From Demequina lutea (GTDB lineage: Bacteria; Actinomycetota; Actinomycetes; Actinomycetales; Demequinaceae): DNA of 64,000 nt. The position numbers and the translations under genes are program-made. Below the pieces are notes generated by a model. It was not told where the DNA came from, searched no databases, and saw nothing but the letters and a program-made list of their open reading frames with translations. The DNA is taken from the NCBI RefSeq assembly GCF_013409005.1, contig NZ_JACBZO010000001.1, forward strand, positions 1,240,001 to 1,304,000, read 5' to 3'. Below, one piece after another: positions 1-8,193 of the stretch. The stretch's first letter is position 1. Each line of letters begins with the position of its first letter.

Positions 1-291
1 CCCGACGCGCTCGTCGATGCTGTGGGCCACCTCGGTGACGGCCTGCAGTTGTTCGAGTTGACTGCGGCACGAGTGAGTAGCACGAACACGCACGGGACAG
101 GCTGCTCCCTCTCCTCCGCGGTCACCACACTTCAGGCGCAGCTCAGCCACTGGACTGTCGCCCTGACCGTCGCGAAAGCGTGGCTGCAGGACAGCATCCG
201 CCACGCCGACCAATTGGAGGTCGGGTCGGGCAATGGTCCCATCCACCATTTTCATCACCTGTGGGATGCCGCTTCGGAGGGGCAACGTTAG
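1..291 (+). CDS. thiD: ThiD, hydroxymethylpyrimidine (phosphate) kinase, C-terminal part
   Basis: The reading frame is open from base 1 and the start lies outside the window. ThiD phosphorylates HMP and HMP-P to HMP-PP for thiamine synthesis in the cytoplasm. The visible part carries the ribokinase-fold C-terminal signature NTHGTGCSLSSA, whose Asp/Gly/Cys-rich anion-hole loop closes the active site, followed by a helix and a short His-rich tail. It ends four bases inside a convergent transporter gene that is itself under a TPP riboswitch, which fits a thiamine role for the pair. Family is clear; only the last 96 or so residues are seen. Confidence 0.85.
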   Translation, partial: PDALVDAVGHLGDGLQLFELTAARVSSTNTHGTGCSLSSAVTTLQAQLSHWTVALTVAKAWLQDSIRHADQLEVGSGNGPIHHFHHLWDAASEGQR

Positions 292-1610
292 TTGAGAATC
301 CCGACTTTGTTCGTTTCCGGACCCGTGATTCCGCCGATGAATACCAGCACACCGCCGAGGACGAGGAGCGCTGCGATTGCCGTCTGCTGCCCAAGGGCCG
401 CTTGCAACGCTGGCAGGTAGTAGGGGTACAGCGCGGGGAGCACGATCGAGAGGCTGTACCCGACCCCGTACCCGCTGGAGCGAACGGCCGCAGGGAACCG
501 TTCGGCAAGATATGCGCCGACCGGACCGTAGCCGGAAACCGTCACTACTTGCAGCGCTACAACCAACACCAGGGCGACCGGAATTCCGTTGGTGCGGAAG
601 ATCGCGAGGAATGTGATCGGCGCGAACACGGCGGCGAGCAGTCCGAAGCCCATGAAAAAGGTGCGCCTTCCCAGCACCGTCGACAGGTGTCCTGCCGCGA
701 GCATCGTCACGGCCGATACTGCTGTGGCGCACAGCATCGTGAACGATATCGCTTGCGCACTCAGGTGGGAGGCAACCTTGAGCTCGCCAGTCAGAGTGGG
801 AATCGCCATATCTGTCATGAGCCATAACCCAGTCATCAACACGAAGACCTGCACGAGCGCGCGGCGGTGCGGGCCAACGAAGATTTCCTTCAGCGGGTTT
901 CGCGCCTTTAGCGCACCAGTCCAGACTGGTGAATCCACGACCGCAAAGCGGTAGTAGACCATCATCGCGACGGCAAGCGCCGACCCGAGCAGGAACGGAA
1001 TACGCCAACCCCATGCACCATACATTTCCGGAGTAGAGGTGCTGAGGAGCACAAACACAATCCCGGCGATCGTCGCGTTCGCCCACGGAGACATCCACAT
1101 GATGAACCCGCTGGCCAGACCTCGCCTCCTCGGGGCGGACCACTCCATCGCCAACGGCACAGCAGATGTATATTCCCCGCCCAGGAAGACCCCGCCCAGA
1201 AAACGCAGTCCGACGATGATGAATAGGGTTCCGTTACCCAGCACGGAATAGCCGGGGACCAGCGCAATGAGGAGCGTCGTCAGTGCGATCCCCGCGAGAG
1301 CAACTTTCGTCGTCCACGTCCGCCCAAACCGGTCAGCAATCGGACCAAAAATCGCGGCACCCAGAGGGCGGCCCAGAAGTGCCGCGACAAAAACTAGCCC
1401 GGCGTTGCCAACCAAATTGTTCGGACCGAACACCTCGGCGGCTGCGGGGGTCAAGGCAATAACTGGGAGGAAGATATCAAACTGATCAACGAAATTTCCG
1501 AAGATGCCACCGCGGAGTGCGCGGCGGACAGCGGTTGGCATCGTGGAGTTTCGCCCATCCGGGCGAACGAGGGCGGCCGCCTGGTTAGAGGGCTGGACAG
1601 AGTTATTCAC
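288..1610 (-). CDS. MFS transporter (metabolite:H+ symporter type) under TPP riboswitch control
   Basis: A 440-residue protein with about 12 hydrophobic segments. The loop after the second helix reads GPIADRFGRTWTTK, the major-facilitator motif, and the stretch GLRFLGGVFLGGEYTSAVPL is typical of the metabolite:H+ symporter branch. The GTG start at 1608-1610 directly follows a TPP riboswitch whose end contains the likely ribosome site AAGGAAGTGAG. Riboswitch control and the convergent thiD suggest uptake of thiamine or a precursor such as HMP or the thiazole. That substrate is inferred from context, not from residues in the protein. It overlaps the end of thiD by four bases, tail to tail. Confidence 0.85.
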   Translation of the reverse strand: MNNSVQPSNQAAALVRPDGRNSTMPTAVRRALRGGIFGNFVDQFDIFLPVIALTPAAAEVFGPNNLVGNAGLVFVAALLGRPLGAAIFGPIADRFGRTWTTKVALAGIALTTLLIALVPGYSVLGNGTLFIIVGLRFLGGVFLGGEYTSAVPLAMEWSAPRRRGLASGFIMWMSPWANATIAGIVFVLLSTSTPEMYGAWGWRIPFLLGSALAVAMMVYYRFAVVDSPVWTGALKARNPLKEIFVGPHRRALVQVFVLMTGLWLMTDMAIPTLTGELKVASHLSAQAISFTMLCATAVSAVTMLAAGHLSTVLGRRTFFMGFGLLAAVFAPITFLAIFRTNGIPVALVLVVALQVVTVSGYGPVGAYLAERFPAAVRSSGYGVGYSLSIVLPALYPYYLPALQAALGQQTAIAALLVLGGVLVFIGGITGPETNKVGILN

Positions 1611-1706
1611 CGAAGCTCACTTCCTTCGCCGGCATTACCCGGACAGGTTCAACGGTCGAAGCTGCGTCAGCTTCCTCTCAGCCCCTGCATCAGGGCTCCC
1701 GTGTGG
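1611..1706 (-). promoter_or_regulatory. TPP riboswitch (THI element)
   Basis: Read on the minus strand, this leader contains the conserved THI-box parts in order: GGGAGCCC, GGGGCTGAGAG, a variable GC hairpin (GAAGCTGACGCAGCTTC), ACCGTTGAACCTG, then CCGGGTAATGCCGGCGAAGG. These are the pyrimidine-sensor (CTGAGA) and pyrophosphate-sensor arms of the aptamer. The 3' end runs straight into the AAGGA ribosome site and the GTG start of the transporter, so ligand binding probably controls translation initiation. No separate terminator hairpin with a T-run is seen between aptamer and start. Confidence 0.95.
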
Positions 1707-1797
1707 ATAGACATGACTATAGCGTCAGCCGAGAAGGCGCAAGACGCCGCCAGGGGGGATTTGCCCAAGCGTCGTTGACTCGCTGTAGCCTCGGCGC

Positions 1798-2091
1798 GTG
1801 ACCTACACCTTCGCCGCCGAGCTCTACTTGTGGGCCGCACGCACCGACTGCTGGGTGTTCGCGAACCTCCCCGAGGACGTGGCCGACGAGATCGAGGATG
1901 CCGCACCCGAGCCCCGCAGGGGCTTTGGGGCCGTCAAGGTCGAGGTCACCGTGGGCTCCAGCACGTGGCGCACGTCGGTGTTCCCCTCGAAGCAGGACGC
2001 CACGTTCGTGCTCCCGGTCAAGAAGGCGATCCTCAAGGCCGAATCTCTCAGAGCGGGGGAGACCGCCACGTTCATCCTGCGCACCGTCTGA
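1798..2091 (+). CDS. DUF1905 domain protein
   Basis: A 97-residue protein starting at a GTG. It matches the DUF1905 pattern: an opening FAAELYLW strand, a central block with WVFANLP, VTVGSSTWRTSVFP and a C-terminal FVLPVKKAILKA followed by a strand with the word AGETATFILRTV. This small beta-rich domain is common in actinobacteria and has no assigned biochemical activity that can be claimed here. The gene stands alone, divergent from the riboswitch transporter and convergent with nnrD. Confidence 0.8.
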   Translation: MTYTFAAELYLWAARTDCWVFANLPEDVADEIEDAAPEPRRGFGAVKVEVTVGSSTWRTSVFPSKQDATFVLPVKKAILKAESLRAGETATFILRTV

Positions 2092-2145
2092 CAGGCGCAC
2101 GCCCGGCCGATAGGGCTAGGTCGTGGGTGACGACGATTTGGGCAA

Positions 2146-3000
2146 CTACGACCCCAGCAGCAGCTCCGCGATCACGGCCGGGAGTGCGTCGGCCACGTCC
2201 AGCGCGACGATGGGCCCGCCGCCAGAAGCCGCCTCCGCGGCCCGCGCGTGCACCCAGGACGCCGCCGCCCCGGCATCGGCCGCCGATAGCCCCGACGCGA
2301 GCAGCGCGCCCGCGATGCCCGCCAGCACGTCCCCGGCTCCGGCGGTCGCGAGCCATGCGGGGGCCTCCTCGAGCTCGACGACGGCGCCGCCTGCGGACGC
2401 GATGATCGTCCGCGAACCCTTCAGCAACACGGTGGCGCGAGCCGTCTCGGCGAGAAGCCGCGCGTGGCCCGCCCTGTCGCGCTCGACATCGGCCAGAGTC
2501 ACGTCGTGGCGAATTGCCGCGAGGGCCCTCACGAGCTCGCGCGCATGGGGCGTGAGGAGCACTCGGTCGGGTGGGGTTTGCCGAGCGCCCGCCGCACGTG
2601 ACCGCACGCAAGCCTCGAGCGCGCCGGCATCGGCCACCAGGGGCGTCCCGGAGGCAAGAGCCGCGCCAATGACGGCGTCCTGTCCTGGGTGATCGGCCAC
2701 GCCACTGCCCACGATCCACGCCGAGGCGTGGGGGAGACGGTCGGAGGCATCGGCTGGATCGTGAACGACGACCTCGGGCCGATACGCGAGAACCAGGTCC
2801 TGGGCGCGGCGAGGGCCGACGTAGCGCACCATCCCGACCCCAGCGCGCGCGGCGCCGCACGCGACCAAGACGGCCGCCCCCGGATAGGCCTCGGAGCCGG
2901 CGACAATGCCGACAACCCCTCGCGAATACTTGTCGTCGTGAGCCTGGGGGCGCGGCCACACCGCCGCGACCCAGGACCGATCTACGGAATCCATACCCAT
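2146..3000 (-). CDS. nnrD: ADP-dependent NAD(P)H-hydrate dehydratase
   Basis: A 284-residue ribokinase-like enzyme that dehydrates S-NAD(P)HX back to NAD(P)H using ADP. Diagnostic features are the start of the fold with DDKYSRGVVGIVAGS and YPGAAVLVACGAARAGVG, the VADAGAL turn near residue 120, and the catalytic anion-hole segment ATAGAGDVLAGIAGALLA, in which the Asp of GAGD is the base. The partner epimerase nnrE lies 600 bases away on the same strand, but the two are separated by peptide deformylase on the other strand, whereas in many bacteria they are fused or adjacent. Confidence 0.9.
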   Translation of the reverse strand: MGMDSVDRSWVAAVWPRPQAHDDKYSRGVVGIVAGSEAYPGAAVLVACGAARAGVGMVRYVGPRRAQDLVLAYRPEVVVHDPADASDRLPHASAWIVGSGVADHPGQDAVIGAALASGTPLVADAGALEACVRSRAAGARQTPPDRVLLTPHARELVRALAAIRHDVTLADVERDRAGHARLLAETARATVLLKGSRTIIASAGGAVVELEEAPAWLATAGAGDVLAGIAGALLASGLSAADAGAAASWVHARAAEAASGGGPIVALDVADALPAVIAELLLGS

Positions 3001-3074
3001 AGCCTGGCACGCGCGCCGCTAGCGGCGGACCTTGAGCGGCCCCGAGGCGCTTCGCGACGTGAAAGAATGCGTCC

Positions 3075-3569
3075 ATGGCCACGCGAGAAATCCGAGTGGT
3101 GGGCGACCCAGTGCTGCGCACCCCCTGCGAACCGATCACCGAAATCACCGAGAGCGTGCGCGCCTTGGTCGAGGACCTGCTCGAGACCGTCGATCACGAC
3201 GGCAGGGCCGGACTCGCGGCAAATCAGATCGGCGTGAGCCTGCGGGCCTTCTCCTGGAATATCGACGGAGACATCGGCTACGTGCTGAACCCCGAGATTG
3301 TGGAGAACTCCGCCGAGCTTCAGGAGCTCGGTGACGAGGGTTGCCTATCGGTTCCTGGTCTCTGGTTCGCGTGTGAGCGCCCGCTCTACGCGAAGGCGAT
3401 CGGCACCGACCTCAACGGCAATCAGGTGGTAGTCGAGGGCGAGGACATTTGGGCCCGGCTCGTCAACCACGAGGTAGATCACCTCGGCGGCAAGCTCTAC
3501 ATCGACAGGCTGGCCAAGGAAGAGCGCCGCAGGGCCATGAAGGAACTGCGCGCGCAAATCGACGCTTAG
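3075..3569 (+). CDS. def: Peptide deformylase
   Basis: A 164-residue metalloenzyme that removes the N-formyl group from new proteins. All three motifs are visible: GLAANQ (residues 46-51), EGCLS with metal ligand Cys90, and NHEVDH with ligands His132 and His136 and catalytic Glu133. Length is normal for the family. The ATG at 3075 is followed by the usual basic start of the fold ([12 protein letters not shown]). It sits between the two NAD(P)HX repair genes, on the opposite strand. Confidence 0.95.
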   Translation: MATREIRVVGDPVLRTPCEPITEITESVRALVEDLLETVDHDGRAGLAANQIGVSLRAFSWNIDGDIGYVLNPEIVENSAELQELGDEGCLSVPGLWFACERPLYAKAIGTDLNGNQVVVEGEDIWARLVNHEVDHLGGKLYIDRLAKEERRRAMKELRAQIDA

Positions 3570-3595
3570 GGCGGCGACCTCCAGAGCTGCGACTT

Positions 3596-4282
3596 CTAAA
3601 CGACGTCGACACCCACGTCGGCCACGACGATGCGGCCCGCAGCCCCGGAAGCGGGGGCGGTTACGAGGCACCACGACGGAGCGGTGAACGCAACCGTCAC
3701 GTTGGCCGTTACATGCGTGCCCGTCACCTCTCCGCTATCGGCATCGAGGCCGCTCGGAAGATCGACGGAAACGATCACGGCGCTCGACGGGATGACGCTC
3801 ACCAGGTGATCCGCAGGGGCCCTCAAGCCCGCCGTGCCGCCCAGGCCAGCAATGCCATCGATCACCAGATCCGCCGTCTTGACCTCGGCATCTGCCGCGC
3901 GGAGCCCCGACTCGGCAATCGCGTTGAGGAGCACGCCACCCGCCGCATCGAACAACTCCTTGCCGCGAGCGTGGGCCGACGTCGAGACCTCCACCGCAGT
4001 CACATCGGCGCCGTCCTGGGCGAGGAGCGCGCCGGCCAGCAGCGCGTCACCGCCGTTGCGGCCAGAGCCCGCGAGAATGACCACGTGAGCGTTGGGGACC
4101 AATTGGCCCGCTGCCACGAGTTCCTCCCTTACTACCCTGGCGACGGCGCGCGCCGCGCGATCCATCAGGACGTCTTCGGGGGCGCGAGACAGGGCCACCA
4201 GTTCGGCTTCCTTGATCTGCGCGATGGTCAAGGGTGCGGGGAGAGCGGCGCTGGGAATGGGGACTTCGGTATCGTCGGTCAC
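3596..4282 (-). CDS. nnrE: NAD(P)H-hydrate epimerase
   Basis: A 228-residue YjeF N-terminal-type protein that interconverts R- and S-NAD(P)HX so that NnrD can repair both. The Rossmann-like nucleotide-binding loop is ILAGSGRNGGDAL near residues 69-81, the conserved acidic turn is VIDGIAGLGG, and SVDLPSGLDADSG carries the family's catalytic Asp. The N-terminal helix with LMDRAARAVA is also typical. It is a stand-alone domain here; the dehydratase is a separate gene. Confidence 0.9.
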   Translation of the reverse strand: MTDDTEVPIPSAALPAPLTIAQIKEAELVALSRAPEDVLMDRAARAVARVVREELVAAGQLVPNAHVVILAGSGRNGGDALLAGALLAQDGADVTAVEVSTSAHARGKELFDAAGGVLLNAIAESGLRAADAEVKTADLVIDGIAGLGGTAGLRAPADHLVSVIPSSAVIVSVDLPSGLDADSGEVTGTHVTANVTVAFTAPSWCLVTAPASGAAGRIVVADVGVDVV

Positions 4283-4489
4283 GCCTTCAGGGTCCCACGT
4301 TCGGCGATTGTCTGCTCACTCCTCGGGCAACGGGCGCGGGGCGGCATTCGACGCAGGCGACTTTGCCGACGCCACTCCGGCAGGTAACTGGCGCTTTGGG
4401 CGTTGCTGAGGCACCATAGAGGTACATCCGGAGAGCCGGACGCCTCGATAGGTCGTAGGGGAAGACGCACCTATCAACAAGGAGGGGTC

Positions 4490-4987
4490 ATGGCCGCCAT
4501 CACCCGCGGTGTTCTTTTTGTGCATTCGGCATCTCGAGCGATGTGCCCCCACGTGGAGTGGGCGGCACAGTCAGTGCTGGGCTCACGCGCCACTTTCGAC
4601 TGGATTGATCAGCCGGCTGGCACCAGCCTGTACCGTACCGAGGTCGCTTGGCAGGGCCATCAGGGCACGGGGGCGCGGCTCGCCTCAGCGCTGCGCGGTT
4701 GGGAGCATTTGCGCTACGAGGTCACCGAGGACCCGTCTTTTGGTTGTGATGGCGCCCGGTGGTCGCACACGCCTTCGCTCGGCATCTTTCACGCCGTGAC
4801 GGACGTCCACGGAAACATTTTGGTGCCCGAGGATCGCATCCGTGCCGCGATTGAGGACGGCGGATCGATTACCGAGGTGAAGCGGGCGATGGACCTCGCC
4901 CTGGGCACGGCATGGGACGACGAGCTCGAGCCGTTCCGTTACGCGGGCCAAGGCGCTCCAGTGCGCTGGCTCCACCGCGTGGGCTAG
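4490..4987 (+). CDS. DUF3145 family protein
   Basis: A 165-residue protein beginning at the ATG that follows a strong ribosome site, GGAGGGG; an upstream in-frame start is possible but lacks such a site. The sequence TRGVLFVHSASRAMCPHVEW and the central WHTPS-like block with SLGIFHAVTDVHGNILVPED identify the actinobacterial DUF3145 family, which has no known biochemical role. It is soluble, with no signal peptide. Two bases separate its stop codon from the start of the next gene, so the two are probably co-transcribed. Confidence 0.88.
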   Translation: MAAITRGVLFVHSASRAMCPHVEWAAQSVLGSRATFDWIDQPAGTSLYRTEVAWQGHQGTGARLASALRGWEHLRYEVTEDPSFGCDGARWSHTPSLGIFHAVTDVHGNILVPEDRIRAAIEDGGSITEVKRAMDLALGTAWDDELEPFRYAGQGAPVRWLHRVG

Positions 4988-4989
4988 CG

Positions 4990-5355
4990 ATGAACATCGA
5001 CGCCACCACCATCCTCACGCTGCAGGCGCTCGAAGAGGCGATGTGGCGCACCGAGACGCGTTTTGACCGTCGCCACATGGAGGCGGTGCTGCATCCGGAC
5101 TTCACCGAGATCGGCCGCTCGGGTCGCATATTTTCGCGTGCGAATGTTCTAGAGATGCCGCCAGTCGAGATAAGTATCGAGATTCCCTTGAGCGACCTGA
5201 CTTTCTCGGACGTTGCCGACGGTGCGGTACTGCTGACCTACACGACGGTGCCCGAACGATCCGAGCACGGTGCGGCGAGGCGGGCGTCGGTGTGGGTGCG
5301 AGAGGGCGAGCGCTGGCTTCTGCGCTACCACCAGGGTACGCCGACAAGCCTCTAA
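4990..5355 (+). CDS. NTF2-like (DUF4440-type) protein
   Basis: A 121-residue protein starting at the ATG two bases after the DUF3145 stop. It has the cone-shaped NTF2-like pattern: an N-terminal helix (LEEAMWRTETRFDR), the HMEAVLHPDFTEIGRSGRIF segment, and a final pair of strands with RASVWVREGERWLLRYHQGT. Members include small enzymes, binding proteins and toxin-immunity proteins, so no substrate is assigned. Close spacing suggests an operon with DUF3145. Confidence 0.75.
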   Translation: MNIDATTILTLQALEEAMWRTETRFDRRHMEAVLHPDFTEIGRSGRIFSRANVLEMPPVEISIEIPLSDLTFSDVADGAVLLTYTTVPERSEHGAARRASVWVREGERWLLRYHQGTPTSL

Positions 5356-5576
5356 TCCCCGCGACGGCCAGCGACCCTTCGGGCGGTAGGCGCTCGGATT
5401 CCCGGCGGGCGGACGTGCCCGAGCGAGCCCTCCCCGACGCTCCGAACCAAATTGCGACGCGACTCGCCGCTACGCGGGCGTTTGGAGCGGCAGACGCGGC
5501 GCGTCGGCGCTCTGATTGGTTCGTGGCGCTCGGTGGGGCGCAGCAGTGACGCAACGACGCCGTGACGCGGCGTGGG

Positions 5577-6812
5577 CTACGCCGTAGCGAACACCAGCGC
5601 GACGTTGTGGCCGCCGAAGCCGAACGAGTTGTTGATAGCGGCCAGATCGCCCGACGGGGCAAGGTCGGCCGGCTTGTCCCTCACCAGATTGATCGCGAGG
5701 TCTGGGTCCGGCTGAGACACGTTGATCGTAGGCGGCGCCTTGCGGTCGTGGAGCGCCATGATGGTGAACATCGACTCGAGTGCACCCGCGCCGCCAAGCA
5801 GGTGGCCCGTCATGGACTTGGTTGCCGAGACGAGCACATCGGCGGTGTGGTCGCCGAAGAGGCTCGCGATTCCGCGCGCCTCGATCGGGTCACCAACTTG
5901 CGTCGAGGTCGCGTGGGCGTTGACGTGGATGATGTCGGTGAGAGACAGGCCCGCGCGTTCGACGGCGAAGCGCATGGCGCGCGTCTGGCCCTCGCCTGAG
6001 GGTTCGGGGGCGGCAATGTGATACGCATCGGAGGTCATCCCTACGCCGAGCAGCCGCGCGTAAATCTTGGCGCCGCGGGCACGGGCGTGCTCCTCCGACT
6101 CAAGGACCAGGATCGCCGAGCCCTCGCCGAGCACAAAGCCATCCCGCCCGGTGTCATACGGACGCGAAGCGGCGGCGGGGTTGTCATTGCGCTTCGAAAG
6201 GGCCGCCATCGCCGCGAAGGCAGAGATTGGCAATGGGTGAATGGCCGCCTCCGTGCCCCCGGCGACAACGACATCGGCGCGACCAGACTCGATCATCTCG
6301 AAGGCCATGCCGATGGCCTCCGCTCCCGATGCGCATGCGGACACCGGTGCATGGGCGCCCGCCTTGGCCCCAACCTCCAGCTCGACGTATGCGGCAGGGG
6401 AGTTGGGCATCAGCATGGGCACCGTCATGGGCAGGACGCGCGCGGCGCCCCGCTCCTTGACGGTGTCCCACGCTGTCAAGAGCGTCCACACCCCACCAAT
6501 TCCCGACGAGACGACCGCGCCAAGGCGCTCGGGGTCGACCTTGGGGGACCCCGCATCGGCCCATGCCTCGCGCGTCGCGACGATCGCGTATTGGGCCGAG
6601 GGGTCCATCCGCTTGGTCTCCGGCCGCGTGAGGATGGTGTCGGGCCGCACGGCAAGCTGGCCCGCGAAGTTCACGGGCATGCCGTACAACTCCGCCCAGT
6701 CGTTGTCGAGAGTGCGCACGCCTGAACGTCCAGCGAGCGCAGCCTCCCACGTGCTGGACGCGTCCCCGCCGAGCGGGGTGGTCGCGCCTAGACCTGTGAC
6801 GACAACTGCCAT
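5577..6812 (-). CDS. fabF: Beta-ketoacyl-ACP synthase II
   Basis: A 411-residue condensing enzyme that extends acyl-ACP with malonyl-ACP. The active-site triad is intact: Cys160 in VSACASGAEA, His300 in HVNAHATSTQVGD and His337 in KSMTGHLLGGAGA, with Lys332 nearby. The ATG is preceded by GGAGGATCACC. It is the last gene of the fabD-fabH-acpP-fabF group. In mycobacteria the corresponding positions hold kasA/kasB; here the overall length and motifs fit an ordinary FabF. Confidence 0.95.
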   Translation of the reverse strand: MAVVVTGLGATTPLGGDASSTWEAALAGRSGVRTLDNDWAELYGMPVNFAGQLAVRPDTILTRPETKRMDPSAQYAIVATREAWADAGSPKVDPERLGAVVSSGIGGVWTLLTAWDTVKERGAARVLPMTVPMLMPNSPAAYVELEVGAKAGAHAPVSACASGAEAIGMAFEMIESGRADVVVAGGTEAAIHPLPISAFAAMAALSKRNDNPAAASRPYDTGRDGFVLGEGSAILVLESEEHARARGAKIYARLLGVGMTSDAYHIAAPEPSGEGQTRAMRFAVERAGLSLTDIIHVNAHATSTQVGDPIEARGIASLFGDHTADVLVSATKSMTGHLLGGAGALESMFTIMALHDRKAPPTINVSQPDPDLAINLVRDKPADLAPSGDLAAINNSFGFGGHNVALVFATA

Positions 6813-6857
6813 GGTGATCCTCCGGGATAAACGGGGTGAACGGGGACGGCTAAGCGC

Positions 6858-7106
6858 TTAGGCCTGTGCCGACGTGATGTACGAGACGGCGTCGCCGACG
6901 CTGACGAGGTTCTTGACCTCTTCGTCGGGGATGCGAACGTCGAACTTCTCTTCGGCGAGCGTGACGATGGTCATCATCGACAGTGAGTCGATGTCCAGGT
7001 CATCCGTGAAGGACTTGTCGAGTTGCACGTCGGCGGCGTCGACACCGGTTTCTTCGACCACGATTTCTGCGAGGCCGGCGAGGACTTCCTGCTCCGAGAG
7101 AGCCAT
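6858..7106 (-). CDS. acpP: Acyl carrier protein
   Basis: An 82-residue acidic carrier protein. Ser41 within DIDSLSMM is the phosphopantetheine attachment site, and the following helix TIVTLAEEKFDVRIPDEE is the partner-docking helix. The ATG at 7104-7106 follows AAGGAGAAAATC; an in-frame ATG further upstream has no ribosome site. It carries the growing acyl chain for FabD, FabH and FabF encoded on both sides. Confidence 0.95.
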   Translation of the reverse strand: MALSEQEVLAGLAEIVVEETGVDAADVQLDKSFTDDLDIDSLSMMTIVTLAEEKFDVRIPDEEVKNLVSVGDAVSYITSAQA

Positions 7107-7194
7107 CTGATTTTCTCCTTGGTTTGGTAGATGCCTCTTCGGCATCTGCACTATGGACGAACGTCTACCGAGGGTAGCGCCGCATGACCCACCA

Positions 7195-8193
7195 CTACGG
7201 CAGGACGATCACTTGCGCGGCGTATACGAGGCCCGCGCCAAATCCGATTTGAAGGGCGATGTCTCCCGACTTCACCGCGCCGTCACGATACAGGCGCTCC
7301 GCTGCCAGGGGAATCGACGCTGCGGAGGTGTTGCCCGAATCGACGATGTCGCGGCCAATGGCCACGCTTGCAGGGAGGCCGATCTGCTTAACCATCTGGT
7401 CGATGATGCGCATGTTTGCCTGGTGGGGGATGAACGCGTCGATGTCGCTCGGCGTCAGCCCCGCCGCCTCGATCGCCTTGAGCGCGATGGGCGCCATGTC
7501 AAACGCGGCCCACTTGAACACGCTCGGCCCCTCTTGGCGCAGGGTGGGGAATGAGGCGCCGTTGCGAACCTCGGTCCACGAGTGATTCTGGCCAACGAGG
7601 CCGGCTCCGGCGCCGTCCGAGCCCCAGATGGTGGGTCCGATGCCCGCAGTCTCGGAGGGACCGATGACGACGGCGCCCGCTGCATCGCCCAGCAGGAACG
7701 AAATCGAGCGGTCGGTGGGATCGATGTAGTCGGACATCTTCTCGGCGCCGACGACGAGAACATACGTGCTCTGTCCGGCGCGCACGAGCGCGTCGGCCTG
7801 GCCGACGCCGTAGCAGTAGCCGGCACAAGCCGCCGAAATGTCGAAGGCGGCCGCGGGGGTGGCGCCGAGCCGGTCGGCGAGCACGGGGGCGGCGCCGGGA
7901 GTGATGTGCGGGAAGGTAATGGTCGACACGATCACGGTGTCGATCTGGGAGGGTTCGATTCCCGCGTTGGCGATCGCCTCACGGGAAGCGCGCTCGGCGA
8001 GATCAATCATCTCCGTGCCCTCGGCAGCGCGGACGCGAGTGGCGATGCCCGTCATCTTGCGTATCCACTCGTCCGAGGAGTCGATTGGTCCGATGATGTC
8101 GGCGTTGGGCACCACGTTCTCGCCCCTGGCGACTCCGAGGCCCATGACGCGCGAAAACTCGGGTCCCTTGGTGATGCTGATCTTGCCTGTCAT
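7195..8193 (-). CDS. fabH: Beta-ketoacyl-ACP synthase III
   Basis: A 332-residue thiolase-fold enzyme that starts fatty-acid chains by condensing acyl-CoA with malonyl-ACP. Cys123 in ISAACAGYCYG, His257 in IPHQANMR and Asn288 in SGNTSAAS make the Cys-His-Asn triad. Its ATG overlaps the fabD stop by four bases, so translation is probably coupled. Primer preference, straight or branched, cannot be read from the sequence by eye. Confidence 0.95.
   Translation of the reverse strand: MTGKISITKGPEFSRVMGLGVARGENVVPNADIIGPIDSSDEWIRKMTGIATRVRAAEGTEMIDLAERASREAIANAGIEPSQIDTVIVSTITFPHITPGAAPVLADRLGATPAAAFDISAACAGYCYGVGQADALVRAGQSTYVLVVGAEKMSDYIDPTDRSISFLLGDAAGAVVIGPSETAGIGPTIWGSDGAGAGLVGQNHSWTEVRNGASFPTLRQEGPSVFKWAAFDMAPIALKAIEAAGLTPSDIDAFIPHQANMRIIDQMVKQIGLPASVAIGRDIVDSGNTSAASIPLAAERLYRDGAVKSGDIALQIGFGAGLVYAAQVIVLP

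Noticed and set aside
180-827. Long plus-strand frames across the MFS transporter
   Set aside because: Typical antisense shadows in high-GC DNA; the minus-strand frame has membrane spans, a start at the riboswitch and family motifs.
5440-5525. Inverted repeat CGAACCAA/TTGGTTCG downstream of the NTF2-like gene as a terminator
   Set aside because: Arms are over 60 bases apart and there is no T-run, so it is likely chance.
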